Positions 26,812 to 38,765 of a stretch of 64,000 nucleotides of DNA are shown piece by piece. The position numbers were made by a program, and so were the translations under genes. The DNA comes from Phylloscopus collybita (lineage: Eukaryota; Chordata; Aves; Passeriformes; Phylloscopidae), in assembly GCA_027886175.1 (NCBI GenBank), contig JAJNNQ010000008.1, positions 182,501 through 246,500 of the forward strand. The letters run 5' to 3'. Positions within the stretch are counted from its first letter, which is position 1; every line of letters begins with the position of its first letter. The notes below the pieces were generated by a model, which made no database searches, was not told the DNA's origin, and was given only the letters and a program-made list of their open reading frames with translations.

Positions 26812-27553
26812 GTGATAAACCTAAATTGAACTGAAGCAGCATATCTAATTTTTACAGTCTAGTTACTGCTACTATCAAATATTCATTTCTCCCAACAAGC
26901 AGGTAACTATGGCAACAAACACACCATATCTGTATGAAAAGGTGCCAAGAAACAAAAAAAAAAAAGTGAAAATCTTTACATTTATCTCAGGGGGTTTTTT
27001 ACCTTCTTTAGAATTACCAGCACAGCTATCAACCATTTAAAATATCAGCAAAGATTAATTTCGTAAAATATTATGAAGACACTGAACAACACAATGGGAA
27101 GGATCCCATTCCTCTCTGAAAACTGCAATCAAAAGTAATTTCCAATTAAAATACTTTCTGACAAGAAGAAGAAAATTAATTTAAATTTTAGCTCTAGGAC
27201 GAAAGGAGAACGAGCAACGTCATGTTTCATTTTCTTCAGCCTGTCACTTCAATTCTCTTTTGAGGAGGACTTATTTTCAGATGATATAATTACAATCCTG
27301 AAATGGCAGCTTTAAATATACAAGACAGATGTTTATTAAGTTGAAATACACTTGGAATAAAATTTATTTCACTTTGCTGTGGAAGCAAAGGCCGGGTTCT
27401 GGACCTTTTCTCTGTTGCAGTTCCTTAAAGCTGGAATATTCCCATGATTGTTAATGGAATTATTTCCCATTTCAAAGACTGGAAGTCTCCCTGCCCTGGC
27501 ACTACCACACATCTCAGGATTTTAAGAATCCTGAATCCTAAAAAAAAATAATA

Positions 27554-27622
27554 AATTAAGAATCAAATTATTCTTAATCAAATTAAGAATCAAACTTTTC
27601 TTAATCAAATGAAGAATTAAAT
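27554..27622 (+). repeat. 27-bp AT-rich tandem repeat with internal inverted arms
   Basis: Two full copies (27554-27580, 27581-27607) and a partial third. The first unit holds TTAAGAAT and its reverse complement ATTCTTAA six bases apart, so it can form a small hairpin. The second copy has one of these bases changed. Confidence 0.88.
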
Positions 27623-27942
27623 GAGCAGCATCAGGCAAAATATTCTGAAGATATCAGAGGTTGTTCACCAAAGAGGAAGAGTCACCATTCCTAAATACAG
27701 CTCCCTGTATCAGCCTGCAAGGGAGAGTTCATATTTCAGTATTTGAGATGCAGATATCTATTTGGGGATGGTGGGATAATATGGCACAAACTTAAAGTGT
27801 TTACAAATTACTTTTCAGAGTGAGCAATATCCTTCCCTTAAAAGTGATTTATCTCTGGTCTCCAAGGAGTCAGCTCAGACTTGTTCTGCAGGGAGAATGA
27901 TGCTTTATGGATTTCCTCTCAAGGAAATAAAGTTTGCTTTGG

Positions 27943-27996
27943 GGAAAAAAGAAAAAAAAAAGAAAAAAAGAAAAAAAAAGAAAAGAAAAGAAAAGC
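27943..27996 (+). repeat. A-rich (GAAAA)n tract
   Basis: A purine-only run of A blocks separated by single G, becoming a regular GAAAA repeat at its right end. Confidence 0.9.
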
Positions 27997-30900
27997 CATA
28001 GCACAAGACAGATCTAGTTAAAGATGTCACAAGCAAACTGTAAAAAGTAATCAGCAAAAGTGAGTTAGGGCAGAAGCAGCAGCACTGTGGTCACTGCCAG
28101 GGGATGCTGGGATCCTCCAGCACAGGGAAATCCATCACCTGGGGAACTCTCAGCTGCATCAAGCAAGGACAGAAGGGACAGAAAGAACCAGGCTGGGCCC
28201 TCTATGCTGAAGGGAACTTTGTGTCAACACTAATCCACCTTATAATTGAATGTCTCCATTTATGTCTTAGATTTGGAGCTTCTGAAGGGTTTAAATGTCC
28301 ATAGTGTGGGTGTAATGGACAACACTGACAAGCAAAAACAGACTCAGAGGCAGCCACTGTCTCTCTAGGATGCTCCAGCTGTATTTTAATTAAGACTTCA
28401 ATATTTGAGATTTGTTTAATATACAAAAATTAAGAACAGTCAGGCAAAAAGTTCTGTGAATGTTTTAGAGGTGGAGCACCAGTGGATCCTCCAATCCAGA
28501 AGCGAAGCAGAGGAGAATTTGATTAAAATGACTCATATTTATTCACATTCTGCCTTCTCAAATTACCTTCTCATTGATGCTCTGAGTACAGAAACAGAAA
28601 ACTAAAAGTTATGTGGACTAAGAAGGGTTTATTTTAAACTTGAATAGAGTTTTGTAAAACTCTACCGTGCGGGCCGAAAACTAAAAGTTGAACACACACA
28701 CACATTTAATTAATGTTATTGTAATTAGATACTTCAGAACAAAAGAGAGTTAAATTTGGGTAGAATTTAGAGAGAAAGAAAATTCCCATTTGATGGCATT
28801 AAGATACAATCTCTTACAAACCAGCATATTTTAAATGATTTTTGCTACATGCACTTTAAAAATGGAAAGTCATAAGAAAACAGGAAAGATAAAAGAAAAT
28901 GAAAATGAAATGAGAAAGATGTGTCTGTTGTCTGATGACATTTGGGGAATCAAAAATAAAATCCCATTGGTGCTAGAGGAATTATCCCAAAATAACACTG
29001 GGAAACTGGAATTATCCTAGCAGAACTAAAAATAACCACCAGCATATTTGAAAATACGCTTTTCATGTTAAAAAAAATAAAAATTAAAATCAGATGAAGC
29101 ACCTCTGGGGTAACTCTTGTTGAGTCCCAAGCACTGCAAGCTGCAATCCCACCAAACTAAGCAATTATTCCTATAGTGGCTTTGAAGTAATTCCATTTAT
29201 TTTCAGTGCTAGCTCTCCTTGATTCGTGCTGGTTGTAAACTGACCACTTCCAGATGTTTTCCCTTCTGCTCTCCTCAGCACTGAGCATTCTGCCAATATT
29301 GATACTTGTGTTAAAAAGTCAGACTTTGGGGATAAAATATCCAAAAGTTTTCTTTGCTCTGTGCTACCTCTGCTCTACTTCTATAGCAGGAAGTTCATCT
29401 TGTCCAGCCAGCAAAAACTGTTTGGAAACGGGAAACTTTCAGGAAAAATTTGGATTAATCAATAGTGACACAGTTCTGCCTTTTGGAGCCGTATTCCTTG
29501 GCTTCAAGCAAGGGTTGAAAAACATTGCCAGTGAGAATCTTTCACATTTTTCTCACCTTTTGGCAGCTCTTAGTCTACATGGAGAACACTGAGTTTTTGT
29601 TTTCTGTTTATGCACTCATCCACCTCTCTTCCTGAGCTGAAACCCCTGCCCCAAACCTCTACAAAATGTGTGGTGTGTCTCCAATCTGGAATTTCAAGGT
29701 CATAGATGACCTTTGCAGATCATTGTGCTCTTAGTTCTAGCAGAATATGTGCCAGCATTCAGCAATTAACCATTTAGTAATTAACCAGCTCCTCTGCAAA
29801 ATCTGCAGCTGGAGGCTTTTTTTATTCTAAGTCCACCACTCCTTTTCTCTTCTTAGACAGACATCTGTCACAGGGGGATTTTCACATCTCAACATCCATA
29901 AAGCTAATATTCCTCTCTTTTTTCTGTTTTAAATAAAGAAACTCTCACCAAAAAAATAAAAAAGACAACATTTCCATTATCAGCCTCTATTCAAAAGACG
30001 TGGGCAGCCCATATCATGTTTTGTGTCACTCTTTGTAAGTGCCTTGAAAATGATATTTTATAAAATCTCTCTGCAACACATCAGTGTCAGGGAAACTCAG
30101 GATATTTGGATGAGTGACATTTCTAGAGGATCAGAAACTATCTGCCACAGGAGGCAGTGATACCCAAACTCCTCACCCAAAACATCAGGGGGAGAATATA
30201 AATATTGCTGAGAGCAGCCACAGAGAGCTGCAGGTTTGAAAACCCACGTTCACATCGTCGTGTGGGAAATGTGGAGATTTTGCAGGAAGCAAACTGTGAG
30301 AGTCAAACTGATGGTTGGAGCCATCAACAGCTCAGAATCACCCGAGTGCACAGCACACCTGGGGAATGAAGAACCAGCAACCCACCTAAGGAATAAATCC
30401 AAGATCCTAATGAAGAACCAGGGATGCTCCTTCTTCCCTCCTTGTCAGGGGGAAACACAGACAAACCAAAAAAAAAAAAAAGGATTCCTTTGTGAGATAT
30501 CTTGGGATTCCTTGGAGAGGAAGGAAATATCCTTGCAGCTCTGCCTTTAAGTGCTAATTTAACCCACCTGCAAGCTCCAGGTTAAAAAGTGTGACAAGGA
30601 CATCCAGCAGTTATCCCAGATTGCATTGGATGAAACCATCCAGGAGCACCTGTGGGTGGATGTTGGCCAGCAGAGCTGCAGGAGGATGCCCTGGGGGGAC
30701 CAGACGATTCCACCTGCAAAGTTGTTCCCAACAAACCAGAGTTCAGGACTGCAGCAGGCACAGAGGGGCCAAGGTGGGATTTGAGGGCATCTGCAGAGGG
30801 TTTGGCTCTGGGTTTGCTCCAGTGGCAAAGCACAGAGTACAAGCAGCAGCTTCTGCAGGGAGCTGTTCATTCACAGAGACAGCAAATGTGTGTGCTCATC

Positions 30901-31290
30901 CAAGGGCTGCCTTTTTTCTAGGGGTGGGATTCTCACACGTTGTGCTCTGTGTTGGGAAGAAAAGCCATCCACTGATTTATCTGCCCTGGGGTCTGGGTAT
31001 TGCATTCCCTGCCCAGGAGGAGACAGGAACATCCTTCCTGCTGGGATGGCTCCCTGTGAGCCCCTGGTCTGATACCTTCATCCCTCAGGGATTTTTACAG
31101 AAAAGAAACTTTTTCCTATTATTGTCAGATCATTTTCTTCCTTTACTTTGTGGTTTGTGGGGCTTGTTTGTTTGTCTGTTTGTTTGTTTTTAATCAGACT
31201 ATCAAGCTATCAATGAAATCAGAAATTATCTAACAATGTCCTGAAAGATTTGTAGGAATTCTGCCACTACAGCTTCAAACAGATCAGACC

Positions 31291-31312
31291 TTTTTTTTTT
31301 TTTTTTTTTTTT
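31291..31312 (+). repeat. Poly-T (T22)
   Basis: An uninterrupted T run with no associated element. Confidence 0.88.
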
Positions 31313-32627
31313 AATGAACGTACATATTCTCTCATGTTCTCCCAATAGGAGCTTTTCCTATCTGGTTGTAACCTGAAGCATTCTACTCATATCTTGACAT
31401 ATGATTTTTTACTTTTATTTCTCCGTTGCACTGCTTCTTTCAAGATTCAAGAACAGGTTAATGAGCTTTCTGATCAAAACCATAATAGGAATCAAACTAA
31501 GAATTGCTGGTAAACTAAGTTGGGTTTTTTGTTGTGTTTTTTTTTTTTCTTTTTCTTGTTTTCTCACTGAAGGCATTTAACACCAAATACTGAAAAAATC
31601 TTCATAAAATTAACTTTAAATATGATTTTACATCTCACTAAGAAGCACTTTCAATCTCTCTGTCCATTTTTTCCATAAATAACATTATAATTGGAATATT
31701 TTTTTCTCCCTATTTCTAATATTTCAGATATAAAGGGCTATGGAGTATTCTCTGAAAAGAGACCAAAGGCCCTTGAGTTTTCCTCTGACTCGAGACCCTC
31801 TGCTGTTCATGTTTACAGGCATCAGGAATCAGAATGTAAGAAATGCATTAACCAAGGGGAAATGGTGAATACCTTGTTTATCTTGTATTTTAAGCAGGAA
31901 GAAATATGAAGTATTGCTCTATCTGTTACTAAAACCCCTTAAACCATAGAAACTGAGGTTCAGCTCTGGAATTTACCATTCTGCAAAACAAGTTAAAGGT
32001 GTGCAAGTGGGAATTCTGTCAGAGAAGACAAGACAAAATGATACAATTATTCCAACTCAGAGCTGATATGCTCCAAGGTATATGTTTTCCCACAATTGCT
32101 GTAAATATGAATATTTTAGAGGTTAATACGAAGATCAAATGTGGAATGCATTTGCTGAAAAGATTAATATCTTTTCATTAAAAATGAGAGTGCACTGTTG
32201 GTTCAGCATTTGCATTTAGATCGAGTAGGTAATAAGTATATTGACTGCTTAAGACACCTATCTCCAAAATGGAAAAAATGAATAAAAAGGGTGGTGTCCA
32301 CACGGAGAAGTGGACGAGATTTTTCTATTTCCCACCACTACCCCATTCAGGGAAGTGAAGCCCTTTGAACCCGAGTGCTGTGATTTATTCGTGCCAGCAG
32401 AGCTGGTTCATGCTATAAAGAACATTTCCATCCCTGCTCCACACCTGCAGTGGGCTGCTGAATATGGATCAGGGGGCTGCTGCTGACTTGAAGAATTGCC
32501 ACCCACTGTAGAGCCATGCATCACTCACAGCAGGAGAGGCACTGCTGGGTGTTATACTCTGATTTTTTTGCTCTGGTTGTGGTTTAAATCCCAGAGCCTT
32601 TGGTTAAGAGGGTTCAGCTGACTGCTG

Positions 32628-33035
32628 CAGAGTCATAAAATAGGGTTGGGACCTCTGGACATTGTCCAGCCCAGGCCACTGCCAAGGCAGGAATGTTGTT
32701 CCATTCAACAAGAAAAGTGTCCAGGTGGTGGTTGGATTTCTACACCTTCCCTGGGCAGCTGTTCCAGGGCTCTGCTGCCTCCAGGGAAAGTTCTTCCTCA
32801 TGTTGAGTTGGAACTTCTTGTGGTTTAGTTTATGGCCACTGCTCCTTGTCCTGCAGCTGAACTCCACCAAAAAGAGTCTGGGACCATTCTCTTGGCACCC
32901 ACCTTGGGAATATCTCTAAGGACTGATGGGATCCCCTCTCAGCTTTCCCTGCTCCAGAGTAACCAGGTCCAGCTCCCTCAGCCTCCCCTCATCAGGGAGA
33001 TGCTCCAGACCCCAAACCACCTCTGTTGGTGTGAG
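32628..33035 (-). mobile_element. CR1 LINE fragment, longest in the window
   Basis: About 400 bases match the reverse complement of the avian CR1 3' region in order: CATAAAATAGGGTTGGGACC, GTCCAGGTGGTGGTTGGATT, CTGGGCAGCTGTTCCAG, CTTCCTCATGTTGAGTTGGA, TTGTCCTGCAGCTGA, GATGGGATCCCCTCTCAGC and CAGGTCCAGCTCCCTCAGCC. Sense is minus, the same as the host gene. It contains only the distal 3' part, so no intact reverse transcriptase is present. Confidence 0.93.
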
Positions 33036-34888
33036 CAGCTCGCACAAACACAAGCACTGTGGGCTGATGTAGCTCCAGGTTTCTCACATCTTATGGCAAA
33101 AGGCTTTCAGCTCCATTTTACCAAGTCATAAAAAGAAGAAAAAGTATTTGTGATTCAAACCGTGGCAGACTGATGCACCAGGATTGGTTCAAATGGTCAC
33201 AGAGCACAGCAGCTGCTTCCTGAGCTTGTGGGAGCCCAGCAGTGTGAGAACACGCATTTCTCTCAGCCCAGTCCAGCCCAGGGTCTCTCACAACCACAGA
33301 ACACTTGAACTGGTTTCCTTGAGGTGCTTAAAAAAGCGTGTGCCAGCACACAGATCAGTGTGCAGCACACAGCTCAAACCATTTGTTAGCTTTAACTCAA
33401 ATTAAGCACAGCAGTTCCTATCAAAAGCAGGTTACTTCTCAAACTGTGAGAAGTAAATATTTCACTCAAGCAACTGTGGTGACAGCTTTCTTTCAGTACT
33501 TTAGTCATGAGGTTTATCCAAATCACAGTTACTTTCCTGTAGAGCAGAAGGGTCTGTAGCAGTGGCAGAACAGCATTGTGGGCAGGCAGCAAACCCAATT
33601 CCTGACCCATACAGGAAATTTCAGAATTGATTCTACAAGGCCAAGAGTGTTTTCTTCACTTATGCACATGAGGAACGTTATTTTCCTCTCACTGCAGGGA
33701 AGTGTCACTTGGAACTGGAGTCTCCATCCCTGAAATTTAGGACATTTCCTCAAGGTTTCTTTCCAACTTCTTCCCCTCCCCCTGTTTTTCTTGCTTTTTT
33801 GCTCTCTTTCCCTGTTGTGCTCTGTTTTGTGTCATTTAGACCATATACTTTGATGGAGGGCATCCTTCTCCTCTGAATTTATGAATCAAAATGTATTCTC
33901 CAACGGATACCTGGAGGTATAATTTGCCCCCTAACACTCTTCAATCTTTATTACTGACACATTCAAGGATGCCTAACTCCCATAAGAAAAAAAAACAAAA
34001 CCTCAAAAACAAAAAAACAACCCACATTAATCTTCAAAAACGTGTCCTTACCTGCCTTCTGAAAAATGAAAATGGATGTTCTTTGAGGAATTACCTGAGT
34101 TTTGCTTTAAACCCTCAGGATCATGCACTTTTGGAAACAATTTGGAATCTAAAAAATTTAGAAATAAAAATCTGCTGGGGTGTGTGTGTGTGTGTGAATA
34201 CAAATCCTGCACTGTGCTGGTCCCTCGGAGGCAGGGATGGAGTCTGGGGGGTTCCTGCACACAGGACAGAAGGGCTTTGTGCAGGGGAGCCTGGATTATG
34301 GGAACAGCTCCAAAGCAGCTCCATCAGCCATCCCTGCCCCATCAAACACCCAGGCAATTCCTAACAGAGAGCATTTCCCTCTCCAAACTCCCCATTGAGC
34401 AACAGGCTTAAGAAATGAGAGCCACAGAAAAAGAAATTTTGTAGACTTGTAGGAATTTAAAAAAAAAAAAAAATTTCTTCAGTTTAAGCTGATCCTGCAT
34501 AGCAAAGATGCACAGATGGAGTTGACAAGAAAAATGTTAATTCTTTCCTTTCTCTTCTTAATTTTTTTTTGTTTTAAAAGTGCCTACTTAGAAATAACTT
34601 TCTGTTTCCTGATTATTCTTTAGAAATAAAAGTATTCTTTCCTTTTCATCTCTTAGAATTATTAGCATAGATGTTTACAAATGCATAGGATTCTCCTACA
34701 TATATCATTGGATTTAAAAACTGAGCTCTCTAGGTGCCCAACCTTTACTTAATTTTAGTGTAAATACCTGTATTTGGATTCCTTGCTCTGGAACAAGAGT
34801 TTTTTTAGCTCATCTCAGTGTCTCCCACTGGGCAAAACCTCCAGTGTCCTGTTCCCTCTGCTGCACAAACATGAAATAAATCGAACTT
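33036..34888. other. Intronic sequence without recognised genes
   Basis: Unique sequence with a small A/C-rich run near 33985-34022 and a (GT)n run at about 34181-34196. Open frames up to 157 codons show no recognisable domain. Confidence 0.6.
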
Positions 34889-35095
34889 AAAAAAAAACAA
34901 AACAAAACAAAAAAAAAAAAAAAAAAAAAAAAAAAACCACAACAAAATAGCCAACTCCCCCCTCAAAAAAAACCCCAAAACAAACAAAAAACCAAAAAAA
35001 CCCCAAAACAAACAAACAAAAAACCAAACAAACAAACAAACAAAAACCACAAAACAAAAAACCAAACAAACAAACAAAAAAACAACCAAAAAACA
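34889..35095 (+). repeat. A/C-rich tract (CAAA-type), G-free
   Basis: It contains an A28 run (34909-34936), then CAAAC, AACCC and CAAACAAACAAA blocks. Apart from one TAG and a few T it is A and C only on the plus strand, hence G/U-rich in the host transcript. The long minus-strand open frame rich in F, V and C is an artefact of this composition. Confidence 0.93.
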
Positions 35096-38000
35096 CTTCT
35101 CAAACAATTTATGTTCAGCTAATTTGTCTTAAATGCAGCAGAGAGTTTCCCAAAAGCATCAGGGACCAACCAAGCAGTGGCAAATCTTACAGAGAGATGG
35201 AAAATAGGAGTCATTTTAGTGAGTATTTTAACATGCTTTGAAAGAGTTCATATAAACCTCTGGTGCACAGACACATTGACAATGAGAAATAGTTCTCTCC
35301 ATGTCCATCCTAGGGAATTGTCTACTTTAATTCAGGTTCTTAATTGGTGTCTAGGGCTGCTACACTTTCAAAGAGCACACCTACAGTCACAGGCAGTTGT
35401 TGACCCAGTTAAAGGTTTAAGTAGAACCTAGGAGAAGCTGCAGGTTTGGACTGGAAATCAGGAATAATCAGATTCACCAGGAGCAGTTCTTGCAATGTCT
35501 GGACTGTGGAATTCCCCAGCACAATCTCAATTTCCCCTCATACAAAGTCTGTGTGTATCTTCATGAGCTACACCTGCAAATGCTGCTGACTCAAGTGCCA
35601 GACAGCAAACAGGATCAGCTGGCTGCTCCCAACATCCATTCTCTTTTCCAAGCAGTGGGGAGCCTGATGGAAGGGTTTGCTGCTTCCTCTGTGTGTCTAC
35701 TGCAGTACATTGTCCCCTGAGATGCCAAGGAAAACAAGAACTGCTGAGATAAAACCATTCTTGTCTCACAAATGCTCCTTCAATCTCCAGTTTGTGTGCT
35801 CTGGTGTTTCACACCTTCTAGCAAGGCTTTCAGGGGAAAGAACCCTTCCCTCTCCCATGCTTCTACAACACATTTCATTCAAGATTGTGCCAAGGAGCCA
35901 AAACATTTAAGGTTTACACAGGTTCCCAGTGATCAGGCATTAATACCAGCAGTCATCCTGCAGAGGAATGGCACGTGGTACCCCCTCCAGCCCAGCACCT
36001 CTTCCAGAAAACCACCCATTCAATCCTGGTGATGTGTAGACACCTTATTCCCCAAGCAGGAATCCAGTCAGACATTTCTTCCTCCTAAACTACTCAGACA
36101 TTTCCTCCTCCAGGTTTCACTCTCCTCTGTCTCCACCTCACACAGACAATTTTTTATAATAATTCAATTTCATGAGCCACACAGAAATACATAAGAGCTA
36201 TTTATATAACATCAATATTAAATTGGTACCCGGATTTATTTTTTTTCCAGAAGAAAATCATTAGGTGGCTTGTCTACAAAAGCTGCAATTATGGTTAAAA
36301 ATAGAAGTCTTTAGCCATGAATGGCAACTCCAGAGATCTGGAAAAGGAGGCCTGACCACCAGTTTCTACTCAAGATATATGGGCAGGAAGGGGAAGAGGC
36401 TGAACCCACAAAGATGACGGACAGCACAGAGCATCTTCTGAAAAATACAGAAAATATCCTTTCCTCCAAGCCTCTCCTCTGACAAGACAACGTGAGACTG
36501 GATTTTAGCTGCAGATAATCCTTAATTTAAGTGTTAAAACTGTACACAGCCCTATGTTTGGGCTTGTAAACCACTCAAATTTGGAACAACAGAAATTCCT
36601 CTGGAGTTTCCAAAGATCACAGCTCATCATGTCGCCTTCGAAGTAAAGGTATGGAATTGATTATTATTAAAAGTCATGAGGAATTCTGCTCTCAGGATAT
36701 ACTATCCAGCCATAACAGCCATTCAACTGAGGCCAGGGTTCCTGCATGGAGACAGCATCATTATTTCATGAATCACCAGTGACCTGTGGAAGGCACTGAG
36801 AAAAGAAGTCACGTTCATTCCCTTCCATTGATTTTCTAATTTTGAGTAAATTGGTTTAATCTGGGGAATGGTTATCCATGAGGAATAAAAATACCTAAAG
36901 CTGTCTTTATAAAACAGTAAAAATATTTTGGACTGAAACAATGAATTTGGAAGGGAAACTTGAGGGGACAAAAGGCAGTGATTTTATAAACTTTAACTTG
37001 GGCACTGTTCTGTGCCCAGCCACCCAAATAGGAATAAAATTAGAATCTCTTTAAACTTAAAAACACAGACCTACAGCCCAGACCTTAGTTTCACCCTGAA
37101 TTTTACTGCACTGTGTGCCTGGTAGCTGACTGATTTACCCATGAAGTGCTTGCTGTTGGAAAAGCCTGTAGAAAAATCTACCCACCTAGAAAGGGGAGTG
37201 TATGGGCAGCATTTTCACCTGGTAAAATGAAAAATAATGTGCTGAATACTGAGAACAATGGACAGTCCTGAGTCTAATAAATGTAGAAGACAAGCTCAGT
37301 GACTCAGCACATGCCTGAAACATCCTACAAGAACAGAATTTGGATGTCTCCAGGAGTCTAAGAGCGCTCAAGACTATTTCATCAAAGGATATTGTGATTC
37401 ATGGTAACTCTTTTTGGTGCCAAGATTTTTTATATTCTGGTATCTAAACCTTTGGATTAACAGATTGCCTCTACTTTATTATCTTCTGAACATTAAATGA
37501 TCATACCTAAGCTGTCTTTGCCATCAATTTATGCTCTCATAATGTTAATGATCTGTTATAAGCATAGATTTCAGCACCATGGCAATTCACCTTAAAGCCA
37601 CCTGAGAATTACCTGTTCCTGTCCTACCCCTTTTTGTATTTTCTTTTTTGGGCTATGGGGTACCAAGTTAATTAGCTCATTAAGTTCACTCATAAAAGTA
37701 CTCTAGGAAAGATACGGAGCACTAAACTAATAATCCCTGAGCGAGCTATGTGCACAATTAGCTCTGGGTGTCAATTACTAACTCTAAGTTGAATTCCACT
37801 TAATCCTGAGATCTCTCTCACCACACAACACTAAATGTCTTATGCCAGATAAACCCTTTTTCTGACCCAGGGAAGGGCTCCTGAGAGGCCTTTTAAAGAC
37901 TTTTATTCCATTTTCAGCCTCAAGTGAAGGGTGAGACAGTACAGATGTTACAATTCACACCATCACAATCAGAAGCCAAATTATTACTATAATTACAGTA

Positions 38001-38530
38001 CACTGTAAGTGTTTCTTGGCCTATCAGCTTTTGCCACACAATGCTGCTAATGCTTGTAAGCCAATAGTCTAAAAACACCCCACATGGATCCTACTACAAT
38101 GCACCTTTCTTAGTTCTATTTCTCTAAAATACCTGGTCTATTTGCAAGGTCATCATTTGGAACGTGTTCTTAGTTCAGTTTCTCTCTCAATGATGTCTGT
38201 CCTACTCCATGGCCTTCCCAAGCCAGCACACCTTGTCTCAGAGTTTGCACACAGATGCACGAGGCTGTGTGAGCCTTCTGTCAGGCTTTGAGAATTCCCC
38301 ACAAACCCATTTCCCACTGTCTTGCACAGAAACAATGAACTGCTAGACTTATTAACACTGATCAGAGCTTAGAACTTAGAACAAGTAAGAAATAAACAAA
38401 ACTCTTCAAAGGCTCCCCAAAAAACGAGCATCTGAATCCCCAGACAACAACACTCAGAAGCTCTTCTCACGCCCCAGCAGAAGATGAGAGGCACAACCAT
38501 TCAAACCTGAGACTGGAGAGAGGAAAGTGC
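35096..38530. other. Intronic sequence next to the exon
   Basis: AT-rich unique sequence. No second exon was recognised. A run of TAAT/ATTA cores is present at 37667-37805 and is listed separately. Confidence 0.6.
37640..37810. promoter_or_regulatory. TAAT-rich candidate regulatory element
   Basis: About eight TAAT/ATTA homeodomain cores lie within 140 bases (for example GTTAATTAGC, CTAATAATCC, ACAATTAGC, TCAATTACT) in non-repetitive sequence, about 0.8 kb downstream of the exon in gene direction. It is a candidate conserved enhancer, based only on motif density. Confidence 0.28.
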
Positions 38531-38538
38531 TCCCTTAC
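38531..38538 (-). other. CDH13: 5' splice site (donor) of the CDH13 exon
   Basis: The minus-strand sequence GAG|GTAAGGGA is close to the ideal U1 binding site. It keeps the reading frame in phase 0, directly after the LDRE motif. Confidence 0.9.
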
Positions 38539-38717
38539 CTCCCTGTCCAGCAGCGCAGGGGACACCACGGTGACGATGTCTCCCTTCTCTGGGTCGATGT
38601 AGAACATGTTTGGGGAGGGTTTGGTGGGGGTCTGTCTCAGGATGTTGTAGCGCAGGAGGGCGTTGTCCGTGCCGGCGTCGTCGGCGTCGAACGCGGCCAT
38701 GCGCATCACGGTGGTTC
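38539..38717 (-). CDS. CDH13: Internal exon of cadherin-13 (T-cadherin), start of EC2
   Basis: The exon encodes a split Gly followed by 59 codons, running from [13 protein letters not shown] to SPALLDRE. It shows the Ca2+-binding DADD motif at residues 10-13, an LRYNI strand, the PSPNMFYID segment and the LDRE motif that ends the exon, all typical of the first half of a classical-type EC2 domain. The wording ([28 protein letters not shown]) matches T-cadherin as I remember it, better than N- or E-cadherin. T-cadherin is a GPI-anchored adhesion protein that also binds adiponectin and LDL. On the minus strand the acceptor is CCTTTCCCAG|GA and the donor GGGAG|GTAAGG. The 179-bp length leaves a phase-1 entry (one base of Gly comes from the previous exon) and a phase-0 exit. 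The exon is far richer in CpG than the flanking sequence. The alternative is another type-I cadherin, which is less likely. Confidence 0.93.
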
Positions 38718-38765
38718 CTGGGAAAGGGGCACACACAGCAGGCACTGAGCAAAAAAAAAAAACCT
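38718..38765 (-). other. CDH13: 3' splice-site region of the CDH13 exon
   Basis: Reading on the minus strand into the exon there is a T12 run (38751-38762 on the plus strand), then a possible branch-point context (TGCTCAG) about 30 bases from the junction, then a pyrimidine-rich stretch ending TTTCCCAG. This is a normal vertebrate acceptor. The branch point is inferred, not proven. Confidence 0.7.

Larger units (their letters stand above)
21429..32624. other. Intronic sequence without recognised genes
   Basis: It contains T30 (22830-22859), A38 (26772-26809) and T22 (31291-31312) homopolymers, A/C-rich or T/G-rich tracts at 24152-24203, 24420-24482 and 25350-25420, a 29-bp duplication at 24483, a hairpin-bearing 27-bp repeat at 27554, an A-rich GAAAA tract at 27943-27996 and a short TTTG array near 31166-31189. 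A GC-richer block at 30560-30930 has open frames on both strands with no recognisable protein. Confidence 0.6.
1..38538 (-). other. CDH13: Downstream intron of CDH13 (partial)
   Basis: Everything left of the exon is read as one intron, because no other segment combines a cadherin-like reading frame with splice signals. The next expected exon would complete EC2 with a D-x-N-D-type linker, and it is not recognisable here. Very long introns are usual for this gene. This is an inference from the single exon. Confidence 0.75.

Noticed and set aside
30563..30784. Open forward stretch of 73 codons without ATG start (CKLQVKKCDKDIQQLSQ...), with other open frames on both strands
   Set aside because: It looked exon-like at first, but it begins right after a stop with no convincing acceptor or donor, is on the wrong strand for CDH13 and matches no family I recognise. 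The block is GC-richer, so stops are rarer in all frames.
34805..35107. Minus-strand 100-codon frame looking like a membrane protein (F, V, C, L rich)
   Set aside because: It is a composition artefact of a G/T-rich strand. The codons are nearly all TTT, GTT, TGT and TTG.
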